Origin: an uncultured Cohaesibacter sp.
GTDB lineage: Bacteria; Pseudomonadota; Alphaproteobacteria; Rhizobiales; Cohaesibacteraceae
Reading direction: 5' to 3'
NCBI RefSeq assembly: GCF_963667045.1
Contig: NZ_OY762934.1
Coordinates: 310,001-374,000 of the forward strand
Length of the DNA: 64,000 nucleotides
Below, one piece after another: positions 1 to 9,817 of the stretch; position 1 is the stretch's first letter; each line of letters starts with the position of its first letter. The translations under genes were made by a program, and so were the position numbers. Below the pieces are notes generated by a model. It did not search any database. It saw only the letters and a list, made by a program, of their open reading frames with translations, and was not told the origin of the DNA.

Positions 1-494
1 CATTCAAAGCGGAACCAGATGTAGACCATGATGGCCAGCAACGCGGAAAGAACCGAGATGGCACCGGTTGTTGCCAGCTCACCCGAAACGCGCGGACCGA
101 CCACTTCAACGCGGCGATAGGTGACCGTGTTGCCAAGGGTTGCCTTGACCTGATCCACCACGCGCTGCTGAGCGACCTCGGCGTCTTCCCCCTCACCTTC
201 CTGTGTCTGGATGCGAATGAGAACGTCGTTGGGTGCGCCGAATTCCTGAACCTCGACATCACCGAAGCCAAGATTGTTCAGTTCGCCGCGGATAAAGGCA
301 AGATCTGCGGTCTGTTCAGCCGTCTGGATTTCGATCAGCGTGCCGCCCTTGAAGTCGATGCCGTAGTTTAGACCCGAAATCAGGAACAGGACGATGGATG
401 CGATCAGCAGAGAGCCGGACAGCGGGAAGCTCCAGCGCCGGTGGCGCATGAAGTGGATGTTTGTGTCATCCGGGATAAAGCGTAGTTTTTTCAT
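1..494 (-). CDS. secF: Protein translocase subunit SecF (N-terminal part, cut by window edge)
   Basis: About 164 N-terminal residues are present; the rest lies left of base 1. SecF is an inner-membrane RND-type subunit that, with SecD, uses proton-motive force to help pull preproteins through SecYEG. The reading starts MKKLRFIPDDTN, has a first membrane segment around residues 20-38, then the SecF signature NYGIDFKGGTLIE. A periplasmic stretch and the start of a second membrane segment (ISVLSALLAIMVYIWFRFE) follow at the edge. The start is set by a GGAGATAAG ribosome-binding site just upstream. It begins 18 nt after secD stops, so the two are co-transcribed. Confidence 0.95.
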   Translation of the reverse strand, partial: MKKLRFIPDDTNIHFMRHRRWSFPLSGSLLIASIVLFLISGLNYGIDFKGGTLIEIQTAEQTADLAFIRGELNNLGFGDVEVQEFGAPNDVLIRIQTQEGEGEDAEVAQQRVVDQVKATLGNTVTYRRVEVVGPRVSGELATTGAISVLSALLAIMVYIWFRFE

Positions 495-512
495 TATCTT
501 ATCTCCGGTACA

Positions 513-2147
513 TCAAATTGGCAGTTTGGAAGGGCGACGGTATTTGATCCAGGTCGCCACGACCAGACGGTTGAACGTAAAGGCCGAGAACACCGTGGTG
601 ACGATGCCGACGGCAAGCGTAACCGCGAAGCCTTTCACAGGACCGGAGCCAAGTGAGAACAGGATGACGGCAGCAATGAAGGTCGTGATGTTGGCGTCGA
701 GAATGGTGGCCAGCGCACGAGAATAGCCCGTGTCGATTGCCGCAATTGTCGAGCGACCGTAGTTGTTCTCTTCCCTTATGCGTTCGTAGATGAGCACGTT
801 GGCGTCAACCGCCATACCGATGGTCAGAACGATACCTGCAATACCGGGCAACGTGAGGGTTGCCCCAAGGAAGGACAGAACCCCGAGCAACAGCACCACG
901 TTCACCACCAGCGAGATATTGGCAAACAGGCCAAACAGACCGTAGGCGAGGAACATAAATATGACAACGGCAGCAGCGCCGACGATGCCGGCAATTTCAC
1001 CCGCGGCAATCGAGTCTGCCCCAAGGCCCGGACCGACCGTTCGTTCTTCGACAATGGTCAGTTTTGCCGGCAACGCACCGGCGCGCATCAGGACGGCGAG
1101 GTCATTGGCGCTCTGCGCGGTGAAGGAACCGGAAATGATGCCCGATCCACCGCGGATCGGTTCTCGAATGGTCGGTGCCGAGATGACTTCGTTATCGAGC
1201 ACGATGGCAAATGGCAAGCCGACGTTCTGTTCCGTCACGCGAGCAAACTTCTTGGCACCCGAGGTGTTGAAACGGAAGGAAACAACCGGTTCGTTGGTGC
1301 GCGAGTCGAAGGTGGGCTGGGCGTCGTCCAACTCGTCACCGGAAATCAGCACGCGCTTCTGAACCAGATACGGAGTGCGCTCATTTTGCGGTTTTGGATT
1401 GAGAGGATCGTCAGCTTCATAGAGCACTTCGGAATCAAGCGGAGGTCTGGTCTGGAGCGCCGTTTCGGCAGCCATGGACGTGTCGACCATGCGGAAGGAC
1501 AGGTTGGCCGTTGTTTCCAGAATATCCTTCAGGCGATCCGGATCCTGCAGACCAGGGACCTGAACGAGAATGCGGCTGTCACCTTCGCGCTGGATTGATG
1601 GTTCGGTGGTGCCAAGCTCGTCAACGCGGCGGCGGATGACTTCCACGGATTGCGCCACGGCGCTGGAAACACGGGCGTTGATCCCCTCTTCCGTCAGTAC
1701 CAGACGAACAAGGCCGTCGTTGTTGACTTCAAGGGAGGTTTCGGTTGCGCCGCCACCAGACAGCAGCGATGTCGAGATCGGTTGAACCAGTTCTTTCAGT
1801 TTTGCCCGGGCACTTTCCAACTGGGCGAGATCCCGAATGCGGACCTGAACAGCACCATCCCGCGCGGCAAGGCCGGTGTAGCCGATCTTGTCTTCTCGCA
1901 GGGCAGAGCGAACATCGCCACGGAGAATTTCGAGACGGTCCTTGATGATCCCCTCTTTTTCAACCTGCATCAGGATGTGAGCACCACCCTGCAAGTCAAG
2001 GCCCAGCACCAGCTTGCCATTCGGCAACCAGCTTGGGTATTCGTCTTGCAAAGCCTGATCGGAAAAGAGGTTTGGAATTGAGAAAAGAAGGCCTACGGCA
2101 GCCACTAGTAGAACCAGCGTGACCTTCCATCGGGCAAAATGTAGCAT
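513..2147 (-). CDS. secD: Protein translocase subunit SecD
   Basis: SecD partners SecF in the SecDF-YajC complex that drives late steps of protein export from the periplasmic side. The 544-residue protein has an N-terminal membrane segment (residues 8-28), then VLGLDLQGGAHILMQV, the SecD hallmark. A large periplasmic P1 domain follows with VQVPGLQDPDRLK and VLDNEVISAPTI. The C-terminal RND membrane bundle includes GIAGIVLTIGMAVDANVLI, which carries the conserved proton-path aspartate. Length is close to other alphaproteobacterial SecD proteins. It lies between yajC (80 nt upstream) and secF (18 nt downstream) in the classical order. Confidence 0.96.
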   Translation of the reverse strand: MLHFARWKVTLVLLVAAVGLLFSIPNLFSDQALQDEYPSWLPNGKLVLGLDLQGGAHILMQVEKEGIIKDRLEILRGDVRSALREDKIGYTGLAARDGAVQVRIRDLAQLESARAKLKELVQPISTSLLSGGGATETSLEVNNDGLVRLVLTEEGINARVSSAVAQSVEVIRRRVDELGTTEPSIQREGDSRILVQVPGLQDPDRLKDILETTANLSFRMVDTSMAAETALQTRPPLDSEVLYEADDPLNPKPQNERTPYLVQKRVLISGDELDDAQPTFDSRTNEPVVSFRFNTSGAKKFARVTEQNVGLPFAIVLDNEVISAPTIREPIRGGSGIISGSFTAQSANDLAVLMRAGALPAKLTIVEERTVGPGLGADSIAAGEIAGIVGAAAVVIFMFLAYGLFGLFANISLVVNVVLLLGVLSFLGATLTLPGIAGIVLTIGMAVDANVLIYERIREENNYGRSTIAAIDTGYSRALATILDANITTFIAAVILFSLGSGPVKGFAVTLAVGIVTTVFSAFTFNRLVVATWIKYRRPSKLPI

Positions 2148-2226
2148 GCGGCTATCCTACCACTATTGGCAGTGCACCCGGATGGAGATCCGAGTGCCTA
2201 TTATCATTTAAAAATCGAAATTGAGA

Positions 2227-2565
2227 CTATTTTGCGTCACCGGCAGGTTCACCCTTGGAGCGAACTTCTGCGATGGACTTGCGCATCAATTTGATTTTTA
2301 CGCCTTCGGAGATTTCGACGGTGACTTCGTTTTCATCCGTTGCGTTGGTGACTTTGCCGACGATGCCGCCATTGGAGACGATGGTGTCGCCACGCCGCAC
2401 GTTGGAAACCAGTTCGGCGTGTTTCTTCACCTGATTGCGCTGTGGGCGAATGATCAGGAAATACATGATCACGAAGATCAGGATGAAAGGAAGAACGGAG
2501 ATCAGGAATTCCGGGCCACCGGCGGCTCCACCTGCGCCCTGTGCGAAAGCTGGCGTTACAAACAT
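2227..2565 (-). CDS. yajC: Preprotein translocase subunit YajC
   Basis: YajC is the small single-span inner-membrane protein associated with SecDF. The 112-residue product starts MFVTPAFAQGAGG and has one strong membrane segment at about residues 20-40 (FLISVLPFILIFVIMYFLII). The conserved RPQRNQVKKHAEL follows, then a soluble domain with GDTIVSNGGIVGKV. An AAAGGAGC ribosome-binding site lies a few bases before the ATG. It heads the yajC-secD-secF operon. The roughly 250 bp upstream is shared with the divergent DUF815 gene and should hold both promoters. Confidence 0.96.
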   Translation of the reverse strand: MFVTPAFAQGAGGAAGGPEFLISVLPFILIFVIMYFLIIRPQRNQVKKHAELVSNVRRGDTIVSNGGIVGKVTNATDENEVTVEISEGVKIKLMRKSIAEVRSKGEPAGDAK

Positions 2566-2818
2566 TTATTGCTCCTTTTAGGCCAGTATGGACGGCGTTC
2601 CCGTCCCTTGAGGCGTATTTCGATTTGAGCGGACTATAGCGGTCCCGGTGAAGTTTGCAAATAGTCTGTTGAAGGTTTGCAACGCCCGGCACAACTCTGC
2701 TAATCAAGGCCTAGACATAATGATCCTTTGTGCAAAGGGAAAGGGTAAAGGAACGCTTTATTGCCGTTTTCTGCACCTAAATTGGCACAGGGCAACAAAA
2801 GGGAGAGAAGTCACTTCC

Positions 2819-3697
2819 ATGACCGCAAAAACACTTGCTGAAATTGCAGCTATTCTAAAGGAAATTCATACGAGCATCGAACGTGCGGTGCCCCCTTTGC
2901 CGGCCCATACCAACCTTAAGGAGGCTGATGCCTTCGTCTGGCACACGGATCCCGCCCCTCACCTGCAACCGGTACTCAAGGTCAATCGGGTCGATCTTTC
3001 CCTGCTCAAGGCGGTGGATCGCAATCGCGACATGATTCTGGAGAATACGCAGCGGTTCGCCGCCGGATTGCCTGCCAACAATGCGCTCCTGTGGGGCGCT
3101 CGCGGCATGGGCAAGAGTTCGCTGGTCAAGGCCTGTCACGCAGCGGTCAACAGCGCACAAAGAGGCAAGGCTTCGCCTTTGAAGCTGATCGAGATTGCGC
3201 GGGAGGATATCGATAGCCTGCCGGTCCTGATGAATATTCTCAGAGCCCATGAAGAGCGCTGCATCCTGTTTTGTGACGATCTGTCCTTTGATCCGGGTGA
3301 AACCGCTTACAAGTCGCTGAAGGCCGTGCTTGATGGCGGCATCGAGGGACGACCGGACAATGTGATCTTCTATGCAACCTCAAACCGTCGCCACCTGATG
3401 CCGCGGGACATGATCGAGAATGAGCGCTCGACCTCGATCAACCCCAGTGAGGCCGTACAGGAGAAGGTTTCCCTGTCAGACCGGTTCGGCCTGTGGATCG
3501 GCTTTCACAATTGTTCGCAGAACGACTATCTGGAAATGGTGCAGGGATATGTCGCCGAGTATGGCATCGAGGTTGACGCTGACGCGTTGCGCGCTTCGGC
3601 TCTTGAATGGGCGACGACACGCGGATCAAGGTCCGGGCGCGTCGCCTGGCAGTTCATTCAAGATCTGGCCGGTGCAAAAGGTGTGAGGATCAGGTAA
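2819..3697 (+). CDS. DUF815-family P-loop ATPase
   Basis: This is a 292-residue AAA+-like ATP-binding protein of the DUF815 family, which is conserved in alphaproteobacteria; its cellular role is unknown. The Walker A motif GARGMGKSS lies at about residue 93, after NNALLW. The Walker B-like CILFCDDLSF follows near residue 150 and a sensor-like IFYATSNRRHL near residue 185. An upstream ATG in the same frame exists at 2648, but ATG 2819 has a GGGAGAGAAG ribosome-binding site and gives the normal family N-terminus. It is divergent from yajC, a common arrangement in this order. The biochemical class is clear; the biological function is not. Confidence 0.9.
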   Translation: MTAKTLAEIAAILKEIHTSIERAVPPLPAHTNLKEADAFVWHTDPAPHLQPVLKVNRVDLSLLKAVDRNRDMILENTQRFAAGLPANNALLWGARGMGKSSLVKACHAAVNSAQRGKASPLKLIEIAREDIDSLPVLMNILRAHEERCILFCDDLSFDPGETAYKSLKAVLDGGIEGRPDNVIFYATSNRRHLMPRDMIENERSTSINPSEAVQEKVSLSDRFGLWIGFHNCSQNDYLEMVQGYVAEYGIEVDADALRASALEWATTRGSRSGRVAWQFIQDLAGAKGVRIR

Positions 3698-3799
3698 CTT
3701 ATTACCCTTTTTCAGGATGGCCCTGCCCTCGTCCGTTTTTCTGACAAGTCACTGGCTATTGGTCAAGTGGCTTGGCAAACGGAACTGGCTGTTGCGGGT

Positions 3800-4051
3800 C
3801 TAATGGGTGACCTTTCGCGCCACAAAGTGCAGGTCGGTGCCGATCTGGATTGTTTCGTCAACCGCATCAGGGTGCGTAACGATGAGTGCAACATCCTCAT
3901 TCATTGTGGATGTGGCGAATTCGCCAATTGGCAAGGTCTGAAGATAGAGCTTGGTCAGTAGATGTTCTATCTCGCCTGCTTCCCGCCGTTCGAAGGACCG
4001 GGAGTAGAATTCCTTGGTGCTATCATACCCTTTGATTACCCAGTCAGACAT
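3800..4051 (-). CDS. Small conserved-looking hypothetical protein (83 aa)
   Basis: The 83-residue protein starts MSDWVIKGYDSTKEFYSR and is preceded by a very good GGGAGGATG ribosome-binding site. I see no signal peptide, membrane segment or known motif. The sequence is mixed and soluble, with an alternating pattern around LYLQTLPIGEFATS and VALIVTHPDAVDETIQIG that suggests beta strands. It sits alone between the DUF815 gene and valS, on the valS strand but beyond the valS terminator, so it probably has its own promoter in 4052-4142. Function unknown. Confidence 0.7.
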   Translation of the reverse strand: MSDWVIKGYDSTKEFYSRSFERREAGEIEHLLTKLYLQTLPIGEFATSTMNEDVALIVTHPDAVDETIQIGTDLHFVARKVTH

Positions 4052-4142
4052 GACATCCTCCCAGAGTTAAGGTGCATTAGAAGCTTTGCAACAGTCATTC
4101 TACGCTTCATCCGATGAGCCGACAACTCGAAATTCGGATATG

Positions 4143-4169
4143 AAAAACCCGCCAGCTTTGGCTGGCGGG
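4143..4169 (-). terminator. Rho-independent terminator after valS
   Basis: Perfect 9-bp stem CCCGCCAGC / GCTGGCGGG (4148-4156 and 4161-4169) with loop TTTG. On the minus strand it is followed by five T residues. It lies about 30 bp past the valS stop. Confidence 0.85.
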
Positions 4170-4197
4170 GCATTCCATTTCAAACACTGACGGGCCT

Positions 4198-7059
4198 TTA
4201 GAGAGCCGCCAGAATGCGGTCCAAAGCTTCCTGAACCTTGGCCTTGAGTTCGGTCTGTTCGGCCAGTTTGGCCTTCTGTTCCTCGACGATCTCGACCGGA
4301 GCATTGGCAACGAATTTCTCGTTGCTGAGCTTCTTCTCGAACTTTTCGGCGACCTTGCTGATCTTGTCGAGTTCCTTTTCGAGACGGGCCTTTTCGGCGT
4401 CCAAATCGATCACGCCGGCCAGCGGCAGGGCAACCGTTGCTTCGCGGACGACAACCTGAGCAGAACCGTGCGGGACGGTGTCGGAGACCTTGATGTCTTC
4501 AACACGGGCCAGACGCTTCAGAACAGCGTCATGGGACGCAAGGCGAGCCTTGGTTTCCTCCGATGCACCGACGATCTCAAGCTTGAACTTGGTTGACGGG
4601 GCAATGTTCATCTCCGCACGGATGGAGCGGATTGCCGTGATCATGTCGACGAGCCAGTTGATCTCGTCGGCGGCGCCGGTATCCTTGATGTCATAGCTCG
4701 GCCAGTCTTCAAGGATCAGCAGGCCGTTGCGCACCGGACCAACCTTGCCGGTTTCAGCCCAGAGCTCCTCTGTGATGAACGGCATGATCGGGTGCAGCAG
4801 CAGGCAGATCTGATCGAGAACCCAAGCCGCGCAGGCCTGCGTTTCGGACTTTGCTTCGCTGTTGCTGCCCTCTTCCTGCAGGATGGGCTTGCTGAGCTCG
4901 ATATACCAGTCGCAGTAAAGGTTCCAGACAAAGCGGTAGAGCGCGTTGGCTGCATCGTTGAAGCGATAGGTCTCGATGGCGTCAGAGACTTCAGCCGCGG
5001 TCTTGGCCAGCTCGGTGACGATCCACTGGTTGACCGTTTCCTTGACGGCGGACGGATCGAAGCCCTCGGTGCGTTCGCAGCCGTTCATCTGGGTGAAGCG
5101 GGTTGCGTTCCACAGCTTGGTGCCGAAGTTGCGATAGCCTGCAACGCGGCTGGTGGCCAGCTTGATGTCGCGACCCTGAGCCGCCATGGCCGTCAGGGTG
5201 AAGCGAACCGCATCTGCACCGAACTCGTCGATCAGGTTGAGCGGGTCGATGACGTTGCCCTTGGACTTGGACATCTTGGCGCCATGTTCGTCGCGAACCA
5301 GAGCGTGGACGTAGACGGTGTGGAACGGCTCTTCCTTCATGAAATGCATGGACATCATCATCATGCGGGCAACCCAGAAGAAGATGATGTCAAAGCCGGT
5401 GACCAGAACGTCGGTCTGGTAATAGCGTTCCAGTTCCGGTGTCTTGTCCGGCCAGCCAAGAGTGGAGAATGGCCACAGGGCGGACGAGAACCAGGTGTCG
5501 AGAACGTCTTCGTCGCGTTTCAGCTCGACGTCCTTGCCATAGTGGGCCTTTGCTTGCGCTGCGGCTTCCTCGTCGTCATGGGCAACGAAGATCTGATCAT
5601 CCGGGCCAAACCATGCCGGAATGCGATGACCCCACCAGAGCTGGCGGGAAATGCACCATGGCTCGATGTTTTCCATCCACTCGAAATAGGTCTTTTCCCA
5701 GTTCTGCGGAACGAATTTGGTGCGCCCTTCCCGAACGGAGGCAATGGCAGGTTCGGCCAGCGTCTTGGCGTCGGCAAACCACTGATCGGTCAGCATCGGC
5801 TCGATGACAACGCCAGAGCGGTCACCAAACGGCTGCATGATCTTCTTGTTCTCGACAAGCGGAATGGCATTGCCCTCTTCGTCCTTGGTAAAGACGCAAA
5901 GGCCTTCGGCGTTGATGGCTTCAACGATCTGCTTGCGTGCCTCGAAGCGATCAAGGCCGCGATATTCGTCGGGCACCAAGTTGATTGCGTCGACTTCTCG
6001 TTCCCCCGGCAGGGTGCCGGTCTTGGCAATTGCCAGCGCCTGAGCTGCGCATTCCGCATAGGGCGCTCCGTCAACGCGCATGGAAGCCTGGACATCCATG
6101 AGGCGGTAGCACGGGATCCTGTTGCGGCGGGCAACCTGATAGTCGTTGAAATCATGCGCACCGGTGATCTTGACCGCGCCGGACCCGAAGGTCGGATCAG
6201 GATATTCGTCGGTAATGATCGGGATCAGGCGGCGATGTTCTTTCGGCCCTACCGGGATTTCGCACAGCTTGCCGACGATCGGGGCATAGCGCTCATCGGA
6301 TGGATGAACGGCAACCGCGCCGTCGCCCAGCATGGTCTCCGGGCGGGTCGTGGCGATCGAGATATAGTTGCGCTCCTCGGTGAAGACGACATTGCCGTCC
6401 TCGTCCTTTTCGACATAGGTGTAGGTTTCACCACCAGCCAGCGGATATTTGAAATGCCACATGTGGCCGTCGACTTCCTTGTTCTCGACTTCGAGGTCGG
6501 AAATCGCGGTTTCAAATTTCGGGTCCCAGTTGACGAGGCGTTTGCCACGGTAGATGAGGCCTTCATTGTAAAGCTGGATGAAAACCTTCTGAACGGCCTT
6601 GGAAAGGCCTTCGTCCATGGTGAAGCGTTCGCGGGACCAGTCAGCCGTTGCGCCGAGGCGACGCAGCTGGTTGAAGATGGTGCCGCCGGATTCGCCCTTC
6701 CACTTCCAGACGCGTTCGACAAAGGCTTCGCGGCCCATGGAACGGCGGTCCTGCTCGTTGTTGGCGGCCAACTGGCGTTCAACAACCATCTGGGTTGCAA
6801 TGCCGGCGTGGTCCATGCCCGGCTGCCACAAAACGTCATAGCCCTTCATGCGGTGATAGCGGATCATGACATCCTGAAGGGTGTTGTTGAGGGCGTGCCC
6901 CATGTGCAGCGACCCGGTAACGTTCGGCGGCGGGATCACGATCGAGAAGCTATCCTGACCGTCCTTTTTTCCAGCGCCGGCTTTGAATGCGCCGGCTTCT
7001 TCCCATGCATCATAAAGGCGCGGCTCTACGGTCGCCGCATCAAAAGTTTTTTCAAGCAT
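4198..7059 (-). CDS. valS: Valyl-tRNA synthetase
   Basis: Class Ia aminoacyl-tRNA synthetase that charges tRNA-Val. The predicted 953-residue protein matches the usual length (E. coli ValS is 951). Visible signatures are PPPNVTGSLHMGHALN near residue 40 (HIGH-type motif), the editing domain with TTRPETMLGD near residue 240, and AKMSKSKGNVIDP near residue 560 (KMSKS loop). The anticodon-binding domain follows, then a C-terminal coiled coil rich in E, K and L (LDAEKARLEKELDKISK). The frame stays open 52 codons upstream to 7215, but that extension is unlike the family. MLEKTFDAATVEPRLYDAW at 7059 is the normal N-terminus. Confidence 0.97.
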   Translation of the reverse strand: MLEKTFDAATVEPRLYDAWEEAGAFKAGAGKKDGQDSFSIVIPPPNVTGSLHMGHALNNTLQDVMIRYHRMKGYDVLWQPGMDHAGIATQMVVERQLAANNEQDRRSMGREAFVERVWKWKGESGGTIFNQLRRLGATADWSRERFTMDEGLSKAVQKVFIQLYNEGLIYRGKRLVNWDPKFETAISDLEVENKEVDGHMWHFKYPLAGGETYTYVEKDEDGNVVFTEERNYISIATTRPETMLGDGAVAVHPSDERYAPIVGKLCEIPVGPKEHRRLIPIITDEYPDPTFGSGAVKITGAHDFNDYQVARRNRIPCYRLMDVQASMRVDGAPYAECAAQALAIAKTGTLPGEREVDAINLVPDEYRGLDRFEARKQIVEAINAEGLCVFTKDEEGNAIPLVENKKIMQPFGDRSGVVIEPMLTDQWFADAKTLAEPAIASVREGRTKFVPQNWEKTYFEWMENIEPWCISRQLWWGHRIPAWFGPDDQIFVAHDDEEAAAQAKAHYGKDVELKRDEDVLDTWFSSALWPFSTLGWPDKTPELERYYQTDVLVTGFDIIFFWVARMMMMSMHFMKEEPFHTVYVHALVRDEHGAKMSKSKGNVIDPLNLIDEFGADAVRFTLTAMAAQGRDIKLATSRVAGYRNFGTKLWNATRFTQMNGCERTEGFDPSAVKETVNQWIVTELAKTAAEVSDAIETYRFNDAANALYRFVWNLYCDWYIELSKPILQEEGSNSEAKSETQACAAWVLDQICLLLHPIMPFITEELWAETGKVGPVRNGLLILEDWPSYDIKDTGAADEINWLVDMITAIRSIRAEMNIAPSTKFKLEIVGASEETKARLASHDAVLKRLARVEDIKVSDTVPHGSAQVVVREATVALPLAGVIDLDAEKARLEKELDKISKVAEKFEKKLSNEKFVANAPVEIVEEQKAKLAEQTELKAKVQEALDRILAAL

Positions 7060-7329
7060 TGCACATCCATATTGCAGCGCGCCAAGCGGGTTCGCTGGCA
7101 ACGCCGTCATTCTGAGGCTTGAACCGACAGTGTAAAGACCGGGAAGTCTTATAGGTCGGTACGAAAACTGTATCGGTAATGGTGTAAATCCCATTCCCCC
7201 AAAGCTGTCAACCATTTGCAGTCACAAGCGGTCAAACTTCAGCCAATCAGCGCAGATTTTTCAAGAAAAACACGTGATGTAGCCATTCGGGGGCATCGGG
7301 GTGAGATTCTGTAGCGTTGGTGCGGGCGA

Positions 7330-8058
7330 TCAGCGATAGTGCTGTTCGCCCCTGGACACTCGCTCGATCTCGGCGCGCACGAGACGTTCGACCATAACTG
7401 GCAGGTTCTGATCGAGCCATGCCTTGAGCATCGGGCGCAACATATCCTCTACGACATTCTCGATGGTCCGGGAATTGGTGTTGAGAATGGTATGGGTCAA
7501 ATCGCCAAAGGCGCTTGTCACCTTCTGCGACGTGTCGTCGGAAACAAGAGGCTCGCCCCGCTTCAGGGTTGGCAGCGGCCCTTCCGGCATCGGCGACGTC
7601 TCGAAAGATGACTTGAGCGCGGCGGGAACTGCCTGCTCCAGCTTGTTGTTGACGATCTCTTCCAGAGCGGTCGGAGTTTCGGGTTCTTCCTTTGACTCCT
7701 CGGCGTTGGCGAACATCAGGTCGTCTTCGCGCGGTTCAACCAAATCGGTTTCCTGCCATTCAGAAGGCAAGTCCAGTACGTCTTCCTCGGGAGCTTCTTC
7801 CTCTTCCATGGCAGCCATTGCTGCAGCCATGTCGAGTTCTTCCTCTTCCTCGGGTTCCGGTTCGGCTTTTGGGGCTGGCTCGTCAAACAGTGCATCGAGC
7901 GCTTCCTGGCTCAGTGCTTCGTTGGGATCGGCCTCTGGCTCGGGGGCAGCGGCAGACGGCTCTTCGCCAATTGCAGCTTCCTCATCCGAAATGATCCTCC
8001 GGATGGAAGCGAGAATCTCCTCCATGGAAGGTTCTTGAGCTGCACTGGAATTTGACAT
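7330..8058 (-). CDS. popZ: PopZ-like polar organising protein (DUF2497)
   Basis: PopZ forms a matrix at alphaproteobacterial cell poles that holds the chromosome origin through ParB and recruits cell-cycle factors. This 242-residue protein has the three-part PopZ layout. A short N-terminal helix, EPSMEEILASIRRIISDE, is the partner-binding region. A long acidic proline-rich linker follows at about residues 30-140. The C-terminal oligomerisation helices read LRPMLKAWLDQNLPVMVERL then VRAEIERVSRG. The frame is open back to 8130, but ATG 8058 has a GGGTGAGG ribosome-binding site and gives the family N-terminus. It lies between valS and tolC, as in related Hyphomicrobiales. Confidence 0.9.
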   Translation of the reverse strand: MSNSSAAQEPSMEEILASIRRIISDEEAAIGEEPSAAAPEPEADPNEALSQEALDALFDEPAPKAEPEPEEEEELDMAAAMAAMEEEEAPEEDVLDLPSEWQETDLVEPREDDLMFANAEESKEEPETPTALEEIVNNKLEQAVPAALKSSFETSPMPEGPLPTLKRGEPLVSDDTSQKVTSAFGDLTHTILNTNSRTIENVVEDMLRPMLKAWLDQNLPVMVERLVRAEIERVSRGEQHYR

Positions 8059-8312
8059 GGCCTCACCCGAAACTAACGACAAACAGGTCATAGAGCTGGA
8101 CATATTCCGCCGCGAATATGATTCGCTCATCCTAACACTATAGAGAGTTTGTCAGATTGTTGAAATCTGTTCCGCAAAAAAGCATCAATGACATGTGGAG
8201 TGAAGGAAACATACGTTAATTTCCCCGTTATCTTGACGGTTTTACGTATGAAGCGGCGGAGGCTCGTCTTTTGTTGTGCTGCTTGAACAGCAAGCCGCCT
8301 GTTCAAGAACGC

Positions 8313-8341
8313 AAAAAGCCGGTGTGATACACCGGCTTTTT
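8313..8341. terminator. Bidirectional terminator between popZ and tolC
   Basis: Perfect 8-bp stem GCCGGTGT / ACACCGGC (8318-8325 and 8329-8336) with loop GAT. It is flanked by A5 on the left and T5 on the right. On the minus strand it ends the tolC transcript, which stops at 8378. Confidence 0.85.
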
Positions 8342-8377
8342 GAAGCTGTCATATGGCGCTTGATTGCAGCGAATGGC

Positions 8378-9817
8378 CTAGCGGCCATCCGGGGTGCGCA
8401 AGCCGACCCATTTGTCGCGCACGGCATGGTAATGCGTGGTCGGGTCGTAGCGCTGAACCTTCAGCTTGAGATTCTCTGCAGACAGGTTGCCGGTGGCAGA
8501 TGCCATGGCAAAGGAAGCGACAATACGATTCCGCTGAGCCTGCACAAGCGAGATTCTGGCCGTGATGAGGGTTTCTTGCGAGTCGAGGACATCAAGAAGC
8601 GTGCGTTGTCCAACCTTCTGCTCTTCAATCACGCCCTGCGTTGCCAGACGAGCGGCCTTGACCTGCGCCTGAGCTGCGGTGATCGAGGGGATGCTGGCCT
8701 GAAGGCTGGCCCATGCGGACATGATTCCTGCACGGATCTGGGCGCGGGCAAGATCCAGTTGAATACGGGCTTGACCAAGAGTTTCCTTGGCTGCGCGGAC
8801 CTTAGAGTGATTTGCACCACCGGAATAGAGCGGAATGTTCAGCGCTCCGGTGATAGACGCGCTATTGGTTGCGCCGGATATGTTGGTTTGATTGATGTTG
8901 TTCGAGAAGGAACGGGACGCTGCACCGGTCAAGGTAACGGTTGGCAGCAAGGCACCTTCGGCAATCTTGACACCAAGATCGGCTACATCGACGTTGTATT
9001 TGGCTGAGATGATGGATGGATGTTTTGTCAGCCCCATGTCGAGAGCGGGTTGCAACGCCTTGGGGAACAGGTTGTCGACAGAATAGCCTGCGACAAGTGT
9101 GGATGGCTTCTTGCCAACAAGCTGCTCATAGGTTGCCTGGCTGGCTGTCAGATTGGCTTGCGCTGCATGCACCATCGAGATGGCTGCTGCGAGGCTGGCT
9201 TCTGCCTGATTGACGTCTGTGTTGATGGTTTCACCAACCGCGAATCTGTCTTTTGCGGACCGGGCCTGTTCTTCAAGGAAGGCAACATTCTGCTTGCGCA
9301 GTTCAAGAATGGCCTGGTTCTGAAGGATGTCCATATAGGCCGTTGCGACCTGAAGAAGGACGGACTGTTCAGTCGACTTGAGACCTTCACGCGCAGCAAG
9401 AATGGCTGCCTCGGCCTGCTTTACCCCATTTTTGGTACGATTGCCGCGATAGAGGATCTGCTGAACCTGAAGACCAAGGGAGGTCGTGTTGACCTGATTG
9501 TGTCTTGAAATGCCGGTTGCATATTCTGATTCCGACCAAGTGCGACCCGCAGAGCCTGTGCCGGTGATCGTCGGGCGATAGCCGGACAACGCCTGGGGCA
9601 CGCTCTCGTCAGTGGCGCGCAAACCGGCGCGCGCCGCGTTCAGCGTAGGGTTGTTGCCATAAGCAAGAGACAATGCATTGGAAAGATTCTCAGCCGAAGC
9701 ACCCTGTACGTTCCAAAGCAGCGCAGTTACAGCACATAGCGATATTGTCCGTAGCCCAGCCACACCATTACTCCTAAATGAATTTACGACATGGTTAGCC
9801 TCACCACGCCGGTACAT
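8378..9817 (-). CDS. tolC: TolC-family outer-membrane efflux/secretion protein
   Basis: TolC proteins are trimeric outer-membrane channel-tunnels serving type I secretion and RND efflux. The 479-residue reading has a signal peptide ending near VQGASA/ENLSNAL. Two tandem OEP repeats follow, with typical ALSLAYGNNPTLNAARAG at the start of repeat 1 and GLTKHPSIISAKYNVDVAD near the start of repeat 2. TLLDVLDSQETLITARISLV, the conserved C-terminal helix motif, is present. The start is uncertain; an internal GTG a few codons in would give a shorter leader. It lies downstream of the Pcm-like gene on the same strand, 293 bp away, in the usual rhizobial order. Confidence 0.93.
   Translation of the reverse strand: MYRRGEANHVVNSFRSNGVAGLRTISLCAVTALLWNVQGASAENLSNALSLAYGNNPTLNAARAGLRATDESVPQALSGYRPTITGTGSAGRTWSESEYATGISRHNQVNTTSLGLQVQQILYRGNRTKNGVKQAEAAILAAREGLKSTEQSVLLQVATAYMDILQNQAILELRKQNVAFLEEQARSAKDRFAVGETINTDVNQAEASLAAAISMVHAAQANLTASQATYEQLVGKKPSTLVAGYSVDNLFPKALQPALDMGLTKHPSIISAKYNVDVADLGVKIAEGALLPTVTLTGAASRSFSNNINQTNISGATNSASITGALNIPLYSGGANHSKVRAAKETLGQARIQLDLARAQIRAGIMSAWASLQASIPSITAAQAQVKAARLATQGVIEEQKVGQRTLLDVLDSQETLITARISLVQAQRNRIVASFAMASATGNLSAENLKLKVQRYDPTTHYHAVRDKWVGLRTPDGR

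Noticed and set aside
4792-7122. 776-codon plus-strand frame
   Set aside because: Exact antisense of valS; no ribosome-binding site or domain, a codon-bias shadow.
7060-7215. 52-residue N-terminal extension of ValS
   Set aside because: Unlike any ValS; the family start at 7059 gives a normal length.
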